A stretch of DNA of 64,000 bases, from NCBI GenBank assembly GCA_030762895.1, contig CM061065.1, positions 73,235,676-73,299,675 of the forward strand, given 5' to 3'. The position numbers and the translations under genes were made by a program. Positions 51,395 through 62,418 of this stretch are shown in pieces. Source of the DNA: Sophora flavescens (taxonomy: Eukaryota; Streptophyta; Magnoliopsida; Fabales; Fabaceae). Numbering within the stretch: position 1 is the stretch's first letter; each line of letters begins with the position of its first letter. The notes beneath the pieces are model-generated. The model worked only from the letters and a program-made list of their open reading frames with translations, made no database searches and was not told where the DNA came from.

Positions 51395-52666
51395 TGATGA
51401 GCCTCTGTTTGACTGGTTTTATAACTAGTAAAGACCTTGGCTTTGTGCTTATTTTATACCATTTTTACCCAAATTAGACTTGATTGTTCCTAAGTAGTAT
51501 TTTGAGCTCAGTAAATTGTTTTTATGTTAATTTAGTTGTTTTAGAGTTGAATAATTATTTACTTTTATTTTCTATTTTCAGGTTAATAAAAAGTAATAAA
51601 TCTGGAGCCGCTCGCCCCGCGAATAATCTCTCGCCCCGCGAGTATTGCAACTCTGAAAAGTCGGAGACGATCACGGCTTGCCCGTGTTGAAGATCACAGC
51701 CGTGGCAATTCTGAAGTTGAAGCGTTCGCCTCGCGAGCAGTCCTTCGCCTCGCGAGTCTTGGAAGATCGAAGCCATCACGGTTTGGGCGTGTTGAATGCC
51801 ACAGCGTAACAGTTGGAAGTCTGAAGAGTTCGCCTCGCGAATGATGTGCTCGCCTCGCGAGAAGACAAAGAGTTGCAGACCTTTCATGTAATTCGCCTCG
51901 CGAGCGGTGATTCGCCTCGCGAGTACTCGACTCCGAAACGTGTATATAAGCGGTCTTAGCGAGAAATGAAGAGAGAGTCGAATTAGCCAGCTTTGGCTAG
52001 TTTTGAGCTAATCTTAGTTAGCCTTTTGTTTTCTCTTTAGTTATGTTTTGTTTTCCTTTTGTAATGGAGAATTAGTCTCCTAGATTAATCTCTTGTGATT
52101 GGTTCTGTTAAGACTTGAGGTTTTCGTAATCCTGTTTCATTTCCTTTTCTCTTTTCAATGCCATGCTTTATATTTCTGTTTGCTTAATTCAGGAGTATAT
52201 TGTGTTGTGTTGGTTTATCTCGGTGATATCATGTTCCTATATATAATCGCGTTTGCTTAATTCGCGTGTGTTCGTTTCGTGTTCGCTTAGTTCACGAAGG
52301 GCTTAACCCCGTTTGCTTAATTCGGGAATACGGATATATATCTGTAGTAGTGGTTCCGCTTGTGAATTGTTGCTACAACCGGGAGGGGATTAGAATTTGC
52401 TTAGGGTTGCATGAACCGATGATAGTTGGGAAACCAAAAGCAGTAGGTTAATCGTTTTAGCTTATTTGGTAACTGCTCTATTTTCTTGTTTTGTTTTCTG
52501 TTTTGCTTCTTTATTTTATTTTAATCTCAAAACCCCCATTTCTAACTTTTTCTGTTAATAATAACAACACCTAAAAGAGTCCTTGAGAGACGATCCGAGT
52601 TGTCGCTCTATACTACATTATTTTGTAAACGCTCGTTCTTTTTGGCGCGTGGCGACAGCGCGGTCA
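51395..52666 (+). repeat. 3' LTR of element A
   Basis: 1272 bp, nearly identical to 47343-48617. Its box array is 51612-51922 and its TATA box 51943-51949. It ends GGTCA before the TSD AGCTT. Confidence 0.92.
51612..51922 (+). promoter_or_regulatory. Paired TCGCCTCGCGA box array, 3' LTR of element A
   Basis: Boxes start at 51612, 51631, 51726, 51745, 51830, 51850, 51893 and 51912: pairs with offsets 19, 19, 20 and 19. Here box 3 is TCGCCTCGCGA where the 5' LTR has TCGCCCCGCGA. Small indels between pairs (51760-51830) left spacing within pairs unchanged. Confidence 0.75.
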
Positions 52667-52731
52667 AGCTTCTACCACGTTAGTGAACGTTCAGAATAAA
52701 ACCTTGTGTAGACTCGTTCTAAAACTGATTG
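52667..52731 (+). repeat. 3' LTR of element C, middle piece
   Basis: Only 65 bases of C LTR ('agcttctaccacgttagtga' to 'ctaaaactgattg') lie between elements A and B. They match 42028-42091. The ends are the TSDs of A (AGCTT) and B (GATTG). Confidence 0.9.
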
Positions 52732-53441
52732 TGAACGCGTTGTCGCCACACGTCAAAAAGCGAGCGGTTTACAAAATATGTAGTTAAGGGAGCGACAACT
52801 CGAGTTTCGTCTCACAAGGACTCTTGGATTGTTATTTACCACAAAAACCAGTTTTTTTTTTTGGGGGGGGGGGGGGGGGGGTTGGATTTAAATTAAATTG
52901 GAAAATAAAGCAAAACAGAGCAATAAAAACAGGGCGGTTTAAAAGATTATTAAATGCTAAAGACAATTAATCTACAGTTCTCGATTTCCCAACTATCATC
53001 GGTTCATGTAAATTCCAAGCCCTAAGCAGATTCTAATCCCCTTTCGGTTGTAGCAATAATTAACAAGCGAAATCACTACTACAAGATATATGTTCCCAAT
53101 TCCCGAATTAAGCAAACGGGGTGAAGTACTCATGAACTAAGCGAACATGAACAAACACACGCGAATTAAGCAAACGCGATTAATTATAGGAACATAACAT
53201 CACCGAAATAAATCAACACAAACACTATACACTCCTGAATTAAGCAAACAAAAATATATAGCGTAGTATTGAAAAGGGAAAAGCAAACAAAATAGGAATT
53301 ACAGAACCTCAAGTGCGGTGGAAATCAATTACAGTAGACTAATCAAATGGAATTAGTTCTCCATAAAAACGTAGCACAACCAGAAAATCTGTAAAAAAAA
53401 CAGTGGAGAATGAAAAGTTCTTCTAATCTGCCCAGAACAAC

Positions 53442-53450
53442 AATTTATAA
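53442..53450 (-). promoter_or_regulatory. TATA-like sequence of element B left LTR
   Basis: On the minus strand TTATAAATT lies 20 bases downstream of the nearest TCGCCTCGCGA box. Its position relative to the boxes is as in element A. The same sequence is at 61801-61809 in the right LTR. Confidence 0.5.
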
Positions 53451-53470
53451 TATTCAGGAACTGCGCCCTC

Positions 53471-53813
53471 TCGCGTGGCGAACACGCACTCGCGAGGCGA
53501 ATCTTATGGAGAATCTGCAACGTTTGGCATTCTCGCGAGGCGAAGAATGGCTCGCGAGGCGAGGAATTGAAGAGTCTTCTTATTACGCCCGTGATGAGTA
53601 TCAGGGCCTGCGCGTGATGCTTTCTGACTTCCGGGCTCGCGAGGCGAAGAGATGGATTCGCGAGGCGACACAGAAATCTTGCATTTTTCTGGAACAGTCA
53701 GCCTTCCTGCTCGCGAGGCGATAATAGGATTCACGGGGCTAGACAGAGTGAATGACATTCTACTGTTCAGCTGGTTTTCAGCTTCGCGAGGCGAGTGGAC
53801 TCTCGTGGGGTGA
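53471..53813 (-). promoter_or_regulatory. Paired TCGCCTCGCGA box array, left LTR of element B
   Basis: On the plus strand boxes read TCGCGAGGCGA and start at 53471, 53490, 53533, 53552, 53637, 53658, 53711, 53731, 53784 and 53803: five pairs with offsets 19, 19, 21, 20 and 19. Members at 53731 (TCACGGGGCTA) and 53803 (TCGTGGGGTGA) are decayed, mainly by C/G to T/A changes at CpG. In transcription orientation the boxes point the same way as in element A. Confidence 0.75.
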
Positions 53814-54059
53814 ATACCTCCAGGATTGAAATTTCTCCTGTTTCTTTATTCCCTTGACTACTAAGTTAACCTGAAATCAATAAAATAGCCATAAGTGCTT
53901 TATTTGACTCAAAACTGGCTAAATTAACCTAAAACTACTTTAGAGACTCAAAACCTTGCTTGAGGACAATCTAATCTAATTTGGGCGAAAACGAAATATA
54001 ATTAGCACAAAATCATGGTTATACTAGCCATAAAACTAGATGAGCCAAAGGCTGATCCA

Positions 54060-55570
54060 AATACCCCAAACTTAATCTTTGCTTGTCCCCAAGCAAACTA
54101 AAACTCAAAAACTCAAAAAGACTCAAGACATGGCAAGCTTAAAAGATTCAATCAACTTTGCACAAATTTCAAGCAATTCATCAAAATAATTTTTTCTTCA
54201 ATGTTTCCCCCCTTTCAAACAAAGTAATCCCCACATGCATTCATTCTAAACAATTGAGAATTTCATCATTCAAGCAGTCATCAATTTAAGCAAGGGATCC
54301 AAGTTACACACAAGAGGGAGATCACCAAATTCAAACAATCGCCTTCCTCACAAGGGCATTTAGTGTTTCACTCATCCGCTCAGTTTGTCTAGGTTATCAA
54401 CATTTCACTCAATTTCACTTTTAAGAGCACTTCCCATGAATTTGATTTTCATCTCAAAATGGTTCCCACGGAAAACATGCATGCAACATCAAAAGGTATT
54501 TTAAAGGTTGTAATGGGGTCTGGCTAAGGGTAGGATACACAAAGGTACTAGGCTTAAGTCCCTAGGAACTAAGAGAGCATGAAGCTTTTACACTTTGAAT
54601 TTCCTCTCAAATTCCTTTTTCCATTTTTTCTTTATGCTTTGGGTGACTACAGCCTTTTCCTTCAAATAGCCTTTTTGACATTTTTGCACTTTTTATTATT
54701 TTTTTTATTTTTTTCTTCTTCTTTTTTTTTTCTTTTTTTTTTCTGCTTTTCTTTTCTTTTTACCTTTGGCTCCAACCTTTTTATTATATTCTTTTTCTTT
54801 TTCTCAATCCAGAATGACATGTCACATCCTTGTAGCCACCCCAAACTTAGTTTCTTGCAACCCTTCTCTTGCTAGGCTTCCATGCTCTCCTAATCCTAAG
54901 ATCGGGTTAACATGGTTTTTCCAGATTTTAGGCTCATAACATAAGGTTATCAAGAAATAATAGGCTAATTAGGCTCAAAGGGCTAACAAAGGAACATGCA
55001 TTAGGGACTGTTTTCTTTTTAGGCCAAGTGGTTATTTACAAAGAAAATTGCCTAAATCATTTGATGCAAACACATAAACATGCAAACCATAAAGAGATTC
55101 AAGCAAATTCGGGAAAGTGCAACTTGAAAGTGATTCTCACAATTAAAAACATGTTGGAGGCTCAAATCCTCACCTGGACATTTTTGCAAATTGTTTGACC
55201 GAGATTCTATCCCTAGTGTGTGCTTCCCTTCACCCCAAACTTATCATAAATCATGCCATCACAACAAAATATCTCATGGTTCAGTTTTCAAAAATTTTTA
55301 AATGGGGATCACTTTTCAAAAAAAAAAAAAAATTCAACCTAGGGAAATCATCACATAAATCATGCAATAAATCTGTGCCAAATCAATCAAAATCAATCAA
55401 TCTCACCGACCAAAGACTCACACAAATTATTTTTCAATAGCTAAAAGAAAAACAAGACAAAACACAAAATGAAACTACAATTGGTTCCCTCCCCACTTAA
55501 AACATACATTGTCCCCAATGAAACAACATAACTATAAAATCGAGTGAGGGAAAGGAAAGGGTGTTCCCGA
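54060..55570 (-). other. 3' non-coding region of element B
   Basis: It lies between the integrase end and the LTR. It contains 'ccccaaacttaatctttgct', the presumed polypurine tract, next to the LTR, T-rich and C/T-rich low complexity (54680-54800), and blocks inverted-similar to element A 49956-51394. Frames here are low-complexity artefacts. Confidence 0.7.
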
Positions 55571-56701
55571 TCAAGTGGCAATGTAGGTGGGAGCTTCCAA
55601 GGAGATCTCCTCAACATTAGCATCCTCGAGCACCGAGCTCTCATGGAATAGCTTCGGCCTCTGCCCGTTAACCTTGAAGGCCTTGTTGCTACCTGCACTT
55701 TTAATCTCTCTTGCACCATAAGGAAAAACATTAGTAACAACAAATGGGCCAATCCACTTGGAACTAAGTTTCCCATCCATCACTTTCAAAGGGAGTTAAA
55801 CAGTAAGACTTGCTGGCCCACGGAAAATTCTTTCCTAGCAATCATCCTATCATGAAAATACTTGGTTTTCTCTTTATAAATCAGGGAGCTTTCATAGGCT
55901 TCTAGTCTAAGCTCCTCTGCTGCTGTAATTGGAGCTTCCTTTCAATACCAGCTTTTTTCATTTCCAAATTACAGCACTTGACCGCCCAATACGCACGGTA
56001 CTCAACTTCCACGGGGAGGTGACATGCCTTACCAAATACAATCCTAAAGGGTGACATCCCTATTGGTGTCTTGAAAGCGGTCCTCTCGAGCCCACGGTCG
56101 TCTTCTAGACGGCGGCTCCAGTCCTTCCTATTCGGTTGCACCATTTTCTCTAAGATCCGCTTGATCTCCCTGTTTGATATCTCGGTCCGGCCATTGGTGC
56201 CGGGATGGTAAGCGAGTGGAGACTCTATGCACAACTCCATACTTAGGAGTAGGGCTTCCATGGTGCGGTTGCAGAAGTGAGTGCCCTGGTCACTGATGAT
56301 AGCCCGAGGTATGCCGAACCTGCAAAAAATATTGGACCTAACAAATTTTGAAACAACTTTAGAATCGTTAGTCCTAGTGGGGATAGCTTCCACCCACTTT
56401 GAAACATAGTCAACGACCAAAAGAATGTATAGAAAACCAAAAGATGCGGGGGAAAAGACCCATAAAATCAATTCCCCATACATCAAAAACCTCCTGAGAA
56501 AAGCATGGGTTCTTTGAGGCATTTCACTCCCCTACGAGTGATGGCGGTGCCTCTTTGTTTGACACTCCTTACAAGTCCCAGGTAGACCTCATAGGCATCT
56601 CTAAAAATGGTGGGCGGTAGAACCCGAGAATCTAGGACTTTCCTTGCAGTCCTCTGTGGCCCAAAGTGTCCCCCTACTTGAGAGGCATGAGAAAAGTGCA
56701 A
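55571..56701 (-). pseudogene. Integrase of element B
   Basis: The minus strand reads HFSHASQVGGHFGPQRTARK (zinc-binding HHCC region, Cys part damaged), then FGFLYILLVVDYVSKWVEAI, PRAIISDQGTHFCNRTMEAL and HPGTNGRTEISNREIKRILE, the D-D-E core (D of VVDYVSK, D of SDQGTHF, E of TEISNREIK). The C-terminal FVVTNVFPYGAREI and AFKVNGQRPKLFHE end near 55571. Frames change near 56500 and 55890, so no single protein results. Confidence 0.85.
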
Positions 56702-56739
56702 AATGGACTCGATCTCATAATCGGGGACACACCTCCGAA

Positions 56740-58820
56740 TTACGATCGATCACCGCAAAACTTCCAAAGGTACGGATCATCCCAAACATAGTACTTGGAA
56801 TCACTCTTGAGTTTGTGGTTCTGTGATCTAGTTGCACCTGCAGGAAAAACACCAACAACAAGATAGTTAACTATGTCAGCAAACCAAGGGGTTACCCCAT
56901 GCAGATGTAGAAGCTGCTCATCAGGAAAATCATCCTGGATGGGAGAAGGATCCTCATCCCTTGCTATTCTGCTCAAGTGATCAGCTACTAAATTTTCAGC
57001 TCCACTCTTGTCTTTTATCTCCACATTAAACTCTTGGAGCAACAGCATCCACCGAATCAATCTTGGCTTCGCTTCTGGTTTCTTCAACAGGTATTTCAGA
57101 GCTGCATGGTCAGTAAAAACAATAACCTTAGAACCTAGCAGATATGACCTAAATTTATCAAGAGCAAAAACAACAGCTAGAAGTTCCTTTTCAGTGGTGG
57201 TGTAATTAGATTGTGTAGCATCTAAAGTCCTAGAAGCATAATGAATGACATGGGCAGCCTTGCCCACCCTTTGTGCCAGGACCGCTCCCACAGCATAGTT
57301 AGAAGCATCACACATGAGCTCAAAAGGAGGCTCGGTCGAGGGCTGGATGATGGGGGTAGAGGTCAATGCCCTTTTCAGGTAGTCAAATGTCTTCTTGCAG
57401 TTGTCATCAAAGTGGAACATGGCATCATTCTTCAGCAAGTTTGACAAAGGAAGAGCTATCTTGCTGAAGTCCTTAATGAAGCGCCTGTAGAAACCTGCAT
57501 GACCAAGAAAAGAACGAATCTTGCGAACGCAAGATGGATAAGGCAATGTAGAAATCACATCAATTTTAGCGGGATCTCTTGAAATACCCTCTTTAGAAAT
57601 AACATGCCCCAAAACAATCCCCTGTTCAACCATAAAGTGACACTTTTCATAGTTCAAAACCAGGTCAGTTTCAATGCATCTTTCTAGAACCAAACTCAGA
57701 CTATGCAAGCATGCATCAAATGAGGAGCCATATACAGTGAAATCATCCATGAACACTTCCATGCAATTTTCAATAAATTCAGTAAAAATGCTAATCATGC
57801 ATCTCTGGAAAGTGCCAGGAGCATTGCAAAGGCCAAATGGCATCCTCCTGTAAGCAAATGTGCCGAAGGGGCACGTGAAAGTGGTCTTTTCCTGATCCTC
57901 TGGTGCAATATGGATCTGGAAGTAACCGGAAAAGCCATCAAGAAAACGAGTAATGGGATTTACCGGCCAGCCGTTCGAGCATCGATCGATGAGCGGCAAA
58001 GGAAAGTGATCCTTTACGGTGGCCTGGTTCAACTTCCTATAATCAATAGACTACTTGACTATTACGGACTCTAGTGGGTACAAGCTCATTATTATCATTT
58101 CTTACCACCTTTGAGGTAGGACTTCTTGGGTACAACTTGCATTGGACTTACCCAAGTACTATCGGAGATGGGGTATATAATACCCGCATGCAGAAGTTTA
58201 GTCACCTCCTTCTTTACAACATCCAGAATCAATGGATTGAGCCGCCTTTGGGGCTGCCTAACTGGTTTAGCCCCATCCTCCAACAGAATTCTATGCATAC
58301 ATCTGGAGGGGCTAATTCCTGGGATGTCAGCCAAGGTCCACCCAATCGCCTTCTTGTGCTTCTTCAGAACCTCCAAGAGCTTAGCTTCCTGGTCAGAGTC
58401 AAGGTTGGAAGAAATAATGACTGGAAGTTTTTCATTCCTCTCCAAGTAAGCATACTTCAGATTCCCAGGAAGTGGCTTGAGCTCTAAGGAGGGTGGCTGC
58501 TCAATGGATGGTATATTTGGAGCAGCCATGATGTCAAGAACTTCAGCTGAACAGACAGCTTCACTCACACTATCACCTTGCAAAGTAGAATCAATGAACT
58601 CAGCACAAACAGCACAAGGGTTAGTGTTAGTACAGTCAGTACATGAATAAATATCATCAAAGCTAGAAACAAATGGAAAATCAGAAACCAAGCCCTCATG
58701 GGTGTCATCAATAATTTCAGAGAGCAACTCTATTTGAAAAACAGAGTGCTCTTCCAGGGGATGCTTCATAGCATCGAAGATGTTAAACTTTGCAACAATA
58801 TCACCAAACTCCATGGACAC
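56740..58820 (-). pseudogene. Reverse transcriptase and RNase H of element B with Cys-rich linker
   Basis: The minus-strand linker (58820-58560) holds CTDCTNTNPCAVCAEF. RT follows: RRLNPLILDVVKKEVTKLLH, AGIIYPISDSTWVSPMQVVP, a break at 58030-58095, LNQATVKDHFPLPLIDR, MPFGLCNAPGTFQRCM, the active site EVFMDDFTVYG and LGHVISKEGI. RNase H reads FELMCDASNYAVGAVLAQ, YTTTEKELLAVVFALDKFRS and VIVFTDHAALKYLLKK. FMDD replaces the YVDD/YIDD common elsewhere, as usual for Athila. A shift at 58030-58095 splits RT. Confidence 0.88.
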
Positions 58821-58975
58821 GGTTCCATCATCAACATCAATCTTTGTCTTTCTTTGTCTTCATGAGCAGTCCGCCCAGGATGATGGGTGATCTACTTGAA
58901 TTTGTTTCCCTGCCATGTCCAGGATGTAAAAGTCGCAGGGGAAAATCAACTCATCAACTTGTACCAAGACATCTT

Positions 58976-59221
58976 CTACCATTCCCATGGGGCGAGCATT
59001 GGTCTGTTGGCCAACTGGATAGTGAGACCCGTATACTGCAAGGGACCAAGATCAAGGTTATTGAAAACAGAGGTGGGCATGACATTTATGGAAGCTCCCA
59101 AATCCAACATGCAATTTTCGAATTTGCTATCCCCAATAGTGCATGGAATAGCAAAAGTGCCCAGGATCCTTGCACTACGTGGCAAGTGCACGAGTGGGGG
59201 CTGAAACAAGAACTCTTTCAA
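58976..59221 (-). pseudogene. Aspartic protease of element B
   Basis: It reads LPRSARILGTFAIPCTIGDS and FENCMLDLGASINVMPTSVF, then LDLGPLQYTGLTIQLANRPM and a break. DLGAS is the Gypsy retropepsin motif (usually with LGRPFL later, out of frame here). It aligns in kind with the protease of element D. Confidence 0.8.
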
Positions 59222-59515
59222 GTGCGAGGCTTAGGCTGAATGAGGGATGAAACATTTCGCCTAGATTAACTCCCCTCATTACCCTTCAACCTCCTCTTGT
59301 GGGTGCATAAATCCTTAGAAATTTTGCATACTTGGGCACTGCTTAATCACATCCAAAAGGGGAATATTTACCGCCACCTTTCGAACACATCTAGAACCTC
59401 CCTCTCCTTATCTTCACCACCAATCTTCTTATTTTTCTGCACTCTGTGTGGGAAGGGGATTGGTGGCACATATACTCTCTTAGCTTCAACAATTACAGAA
59501 GGTTCGGGGAGTTAC

Positions 59516-60883
59516 TTATGATTTCTTCATCTTTTTCGGGGCTGCCTCTACAACTTTTCCAGATCTCAAAGAAATGGCACTCACATTAGGATTGGAGACA
59601 TTGGGATTTATCACTGTCTGTGCAAGTAGTTGGTTTGATCCTTGAGCATGCTGTATGTTATTCATGGAAGTGGCAAGCTGTCCAATTTGTGTCTGCAGGG
59701 CCTGAATACTAGCATCTGTTCGCTGCTGAGACTGACCAATCTGTCCAACCTGTGTTTGCAAAGTATGAATACTAGCATTTGCTTCTTTGCTAAAGCTGGA
59801 GATTCTGTGCAGCCATTTGCTTGATCAGGTCCTCTAGTGAAGGTTCGGAAGGTGCAGAAGTGGTCACTTGAGGAGGATTCTGTGGTGGTGCCAGTGGTTG
59901 GTGTTGGGATGAGTTCCCATACCGAAGGTTAGGATGATTCCTCCAGTTGGGGTGGTACTTATTTGTGGAGAGGTCAGGAATGTTGTACTGGTTCTGATTG
60001 TTGCCTTGATTGTAAGGATGGACTGCATAAGCTTGAGACAAATCAGTAACTGACCCTTCTTTCATAATGGGGTATGCTTCATACAGGTGCTCAGGAGAGC
60101 TGCACATGCCACACAACCTTGCCGGCTGAACCTTATCCATTGCCAATTGCTTCACCAAAGAAGTGAGCTCATCAATTCTATTCTCAAGGGCCTGGTTGGA
60201 AGAAGAGCTATGGACCTCATTCACACCCCTTGTCTCAACAGAATTTCTCCTGGTTGTAAACTGCTAGGAGTTCAGTGACATATTTTCAATGAGTTGCTTG
60301 GCAGCAGCTGGGGTCTTATCAACAAGTGCTCCCCCACTAGCAGCATCCAAAATATTCCTATCCATCGGCAGTAACCCCTCATAAAAATACTAAATAAGGA
60401 GTTGCTCGGAAATCTGATGCTGAGGGCAACTGGATACCAACTGCTTGAATCTCTCCCAATACTCAGCCAATGACTCATTGCCTTGTCTGATGCCACATAT
60501 TTCCTTCCTGATTGATGCAGCTCTGGAGGCAGGAAAGTATCTCTCTAAGAAGAGCTTCTTCAAATCGTTCCAGGTGGTAACAGAGATTGGCTCAAGATAG
60601 TACAGCCAATCCTTTGCAGCGCCCTGTAGTGAAAACGGGAAGGCTCTCAGCTTGATGTGATCCTCAGTTATTCCCTCTGGTCTCAAGGGTGTGGAGCAGA
60701 CAACCTGGAATTCCTTCAGATGCTTGTGTGGATCCTCACCTGCAAGACCACTAAACCTTAGCAACAAATGGATTAAACCAGATTTTAATTCAAAGGGAGT
60801 AACAGCACCAGCATATTTAATACACAAGGCATTATAATTAACATCAGGGCAGCAAGCTGTCTTAATGTCCTTTGGTCACCCAT
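59516..60883 (-). pseudogene. gag of element B
   Basis: It starts MGDQRTLRQLAA at 60883, possibly with an upstream extension (RRAIRASTSGDSNSETIFDN). After one shift it continues NALCIKYAGAVTPFELKSGL, HKHLKEFQVVCSTPLRPEGI, LQGAAKDWLYYLEPISVTTW, LKKLFLERYFPASRAASIRK and ESLAEYWERFKQLVSSCPQH, the Retrotrans_gag signature. The zinc knuckle is damaged (CGMCSSPEHLYEAYP, last Cys is Tyr). Then QVTTSAPSEPS and a Gln-rich coiled-coil-like tail (QTQVGQIGQSQQRTDASIQ), ending LRSGKVVEAAPKKMKKS near 59516. Stops occur near 60390 and 60250. Confidence 0.87.
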
Positions 60884-61082
60884 GTTATCAAAAATAGTTT
60901 CAGAATTAGAATCACCACTAGTGCTAGCCCGAATTGCTCTACGGCGTGTGTGCGAGTGTTCTTTCAATTTCAGGATCAAAATCACATAAGTCAGGGCAAG
61001 TAGACCTAGTAGCCAGACTAATTCAAAACAAAAACGGAAATAAAAGAAGAAAGAAAAAAAATGCGAAAATAACAAACAAGAG

Positions 61083-61105
61083 TCCCCCGCAACGGCGCCA
61101 ATTTT
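61083..61105 (-). other. Primer-binding site of element B
   Basis: On the minus strand TTGGCGCCGTTGCGGGGGA lies five bases after the LTR. It differs from the element A site at one base. Confidence 0.85.
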
Positions 61106-62418
61106 TGAACGCGTTGTCGCCACGCGTCAAAAAGCGAGCGGTTTACAAAATATGTAGTTAAGGGAGCGACAACTCGAGTATCGTCTCACAAGGACTCTTG
61201 GATTGTTATTTACCACAAAAACCAGTTTTTTGGGGGGGTTTGGATTGAAATTCAATTGGAAAATAAAGCAAAAACAGAGCAATAAAAACAGGGCGGTTTA
61301 AAAGATTATCAAATGCTAAAGACGATTAATCTACTATTCTCGATTTCCCAACGATCATCGGTTCATGTAAATTCCAAGCCCTAAGCAGATTCTAATCCCC
61401 TTTCGGTTGTAGCAATAATTAACAAGCGAAATCACTACTACAAGATATATGTTCCCAATTCCCGAATTAAGCAAACGGGGTGAAGTACTCATGAACTAAG
61501 CGAACATGAACGAACACACGCGAATTAAGCAAACGCGATTAATTATAGGAACATAACATCACCGAAATAAATCAACACAAACACTATACACTCCTGAATT
61601 AAGCAAACAGAAATATATAGCGTAGTATTGAAAAGGGAAAAGCAAACAAAATAAGAATTACAGAACCTCAAGTGCGGTAGAAATCAATTACAGTAGATTA
61701 ATCAAATGGAATTAGTTCTCCATAAAAACGTAGCACAACCAGAAAATCTGTAAAAAAAACAGTGGAGAATGAAAAGTTCTTCTAATCTGCCCAGAACAGC
61801 AATTTATAATATTCAGAAGGCGCAGCCTCTCTCGCGAGGCGAACACGCACTCGCGAGGCGAATCTTATGGAGAATCTGCAACATTTGGAATTCTCGCGAG
61901 GCGAAGAATGGCTCGCGAGGCGAGGAATTGAAGAGTCTTCTTATTACGCCCGTGATGAGTATCAGGGCCTGCGCGTGATGCTTTCTGACTTCCGGGCTCG
62001 CGAGGCGAAGAGATGGATTCGCGAGGCGACACAGAAATCTTGCATTTTTCTGGGCAGTCAGCCTTCCTGCTCGCGAGGCGATAATAGGATTCACGGGGCT
62101 AGACAGAGTGAATAACATTCTGTTGTTCGGCTGGTTTTCAGCTTCGCGAGGCGAGTGGACTCTCGCGGGCCGAATACCTCCAGGATTGAAATTTCCCCTG
62201 TTTCTTTATTCCCTTTACTACTAAGTTAACCTGAAATCAATAAAATAGCCATAAGTGCTTTATTTGACTCAAAACTGGCTAAATTAACCTAAAACTACTT
62301 TAGAGACTCAAAACCTTGCTTGAGGACAATCTAATCTAATTTGGGCGAAAATGAAATATAATTAGCACAAAACCATGGTCATACTAGCCATAAAACTAGA
62401 TGAGCCAAAGGCTGATCA
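61106..62418 (-). repeat. Right LTR of element B (5' LTR by transcription)
   Basis: 1313 bp partner of 52732-54059, ending GGCTGATCA before the TSD GATTG. Differences are few; the largest is the G-run length near 61231. Confidence 0.9.
61832..62173 (-). promoter_or_regulatory. Paired TCGCCTCGCGA box array, right LTR of element B
   Basis: Boxes start at 61832, 61851, 61894, 61913, 61998, 62019, 62071, 62091, 62144 and 62163: offsets 19, 19, 21, 20 and 19 as in the left LTR. The outer box is intact here (TCGCGAGGCGA) where the left LTR has TCGCGTGGCGA, and 62163 reads TCGCGGGCCGA. Confidence 0.75.

Larger units (their letters stand above)
47343..52666 (+). mobile_element. Element A: non-autonomous Athila-like LTR element, TSD AGCTT
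   Basis: LTRs 47343-48617 and 51395-52666 (about 1.27 kb, nearly identical), target duplication AGCTT at 47338-47342 and 52667-52671, primer-binding site TTGGCGCCGTTGCCGGGGA after the 5' LTR, purine-rich 'agtttggggt' before the 3' LTR. The 2.8 kb internal region has only a gag C-terminal piece and a Cys-rich linker related to element B. Protease, RT, RNase H and integrase are absent. Near-identical LTRs point to recent movement, presumably with enzymes from a B-like relative. Confidence 0.9.
52732..54059 (-). repeat. Left LTR of element B (3' LTR by transcription)
   Basis: 1328 bp, from TGAACGCGTTGTCGCCAC to AAAGGCTGATCCA. It includes a G run of about 19 bases at 52862-52880 that is only about 7 long in the other LTR, 'gaattaagcaaac' repeats (53105-53250), the box array 53471-53813 and a minus-strand TATA-like TTATAAATT at 53442-53450. 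Confidence 0.9.
52732..62418 (-). mobile_element. Element B: Athila-like Gypsy element (minus), TSD GATTG
   Basis: 9.7 kb, LTRs 52732-54059 and 61106-62418, target duplication GATTG at 52727-52731 and 62419-62423. On the minus strand the order is LTR, primer-binding site (complement 61083-61105), gag, protease, RT, RNase H, integrase, a long 3' non-coding region, LTR. This is Gypsy order with an Athila-type primer-binding site. Several frameshifts and stops make the polyprotein inactive as read. Confidence 0.92.

Noticed and set aside
51555..51887. 110-aa minus-strand frame in LTR A
   Set aside because: The same effect of box repeats, antisense to the LTR; broken in the other LTR.
53410..53724. 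104-aa open frame over the LTR of element B
   Set aside because: It is created by the repeated TCGCGAGGCGA boxes (which read as SRGE/AREA-type words); the copies in the two LTRs are not conserved as protein.
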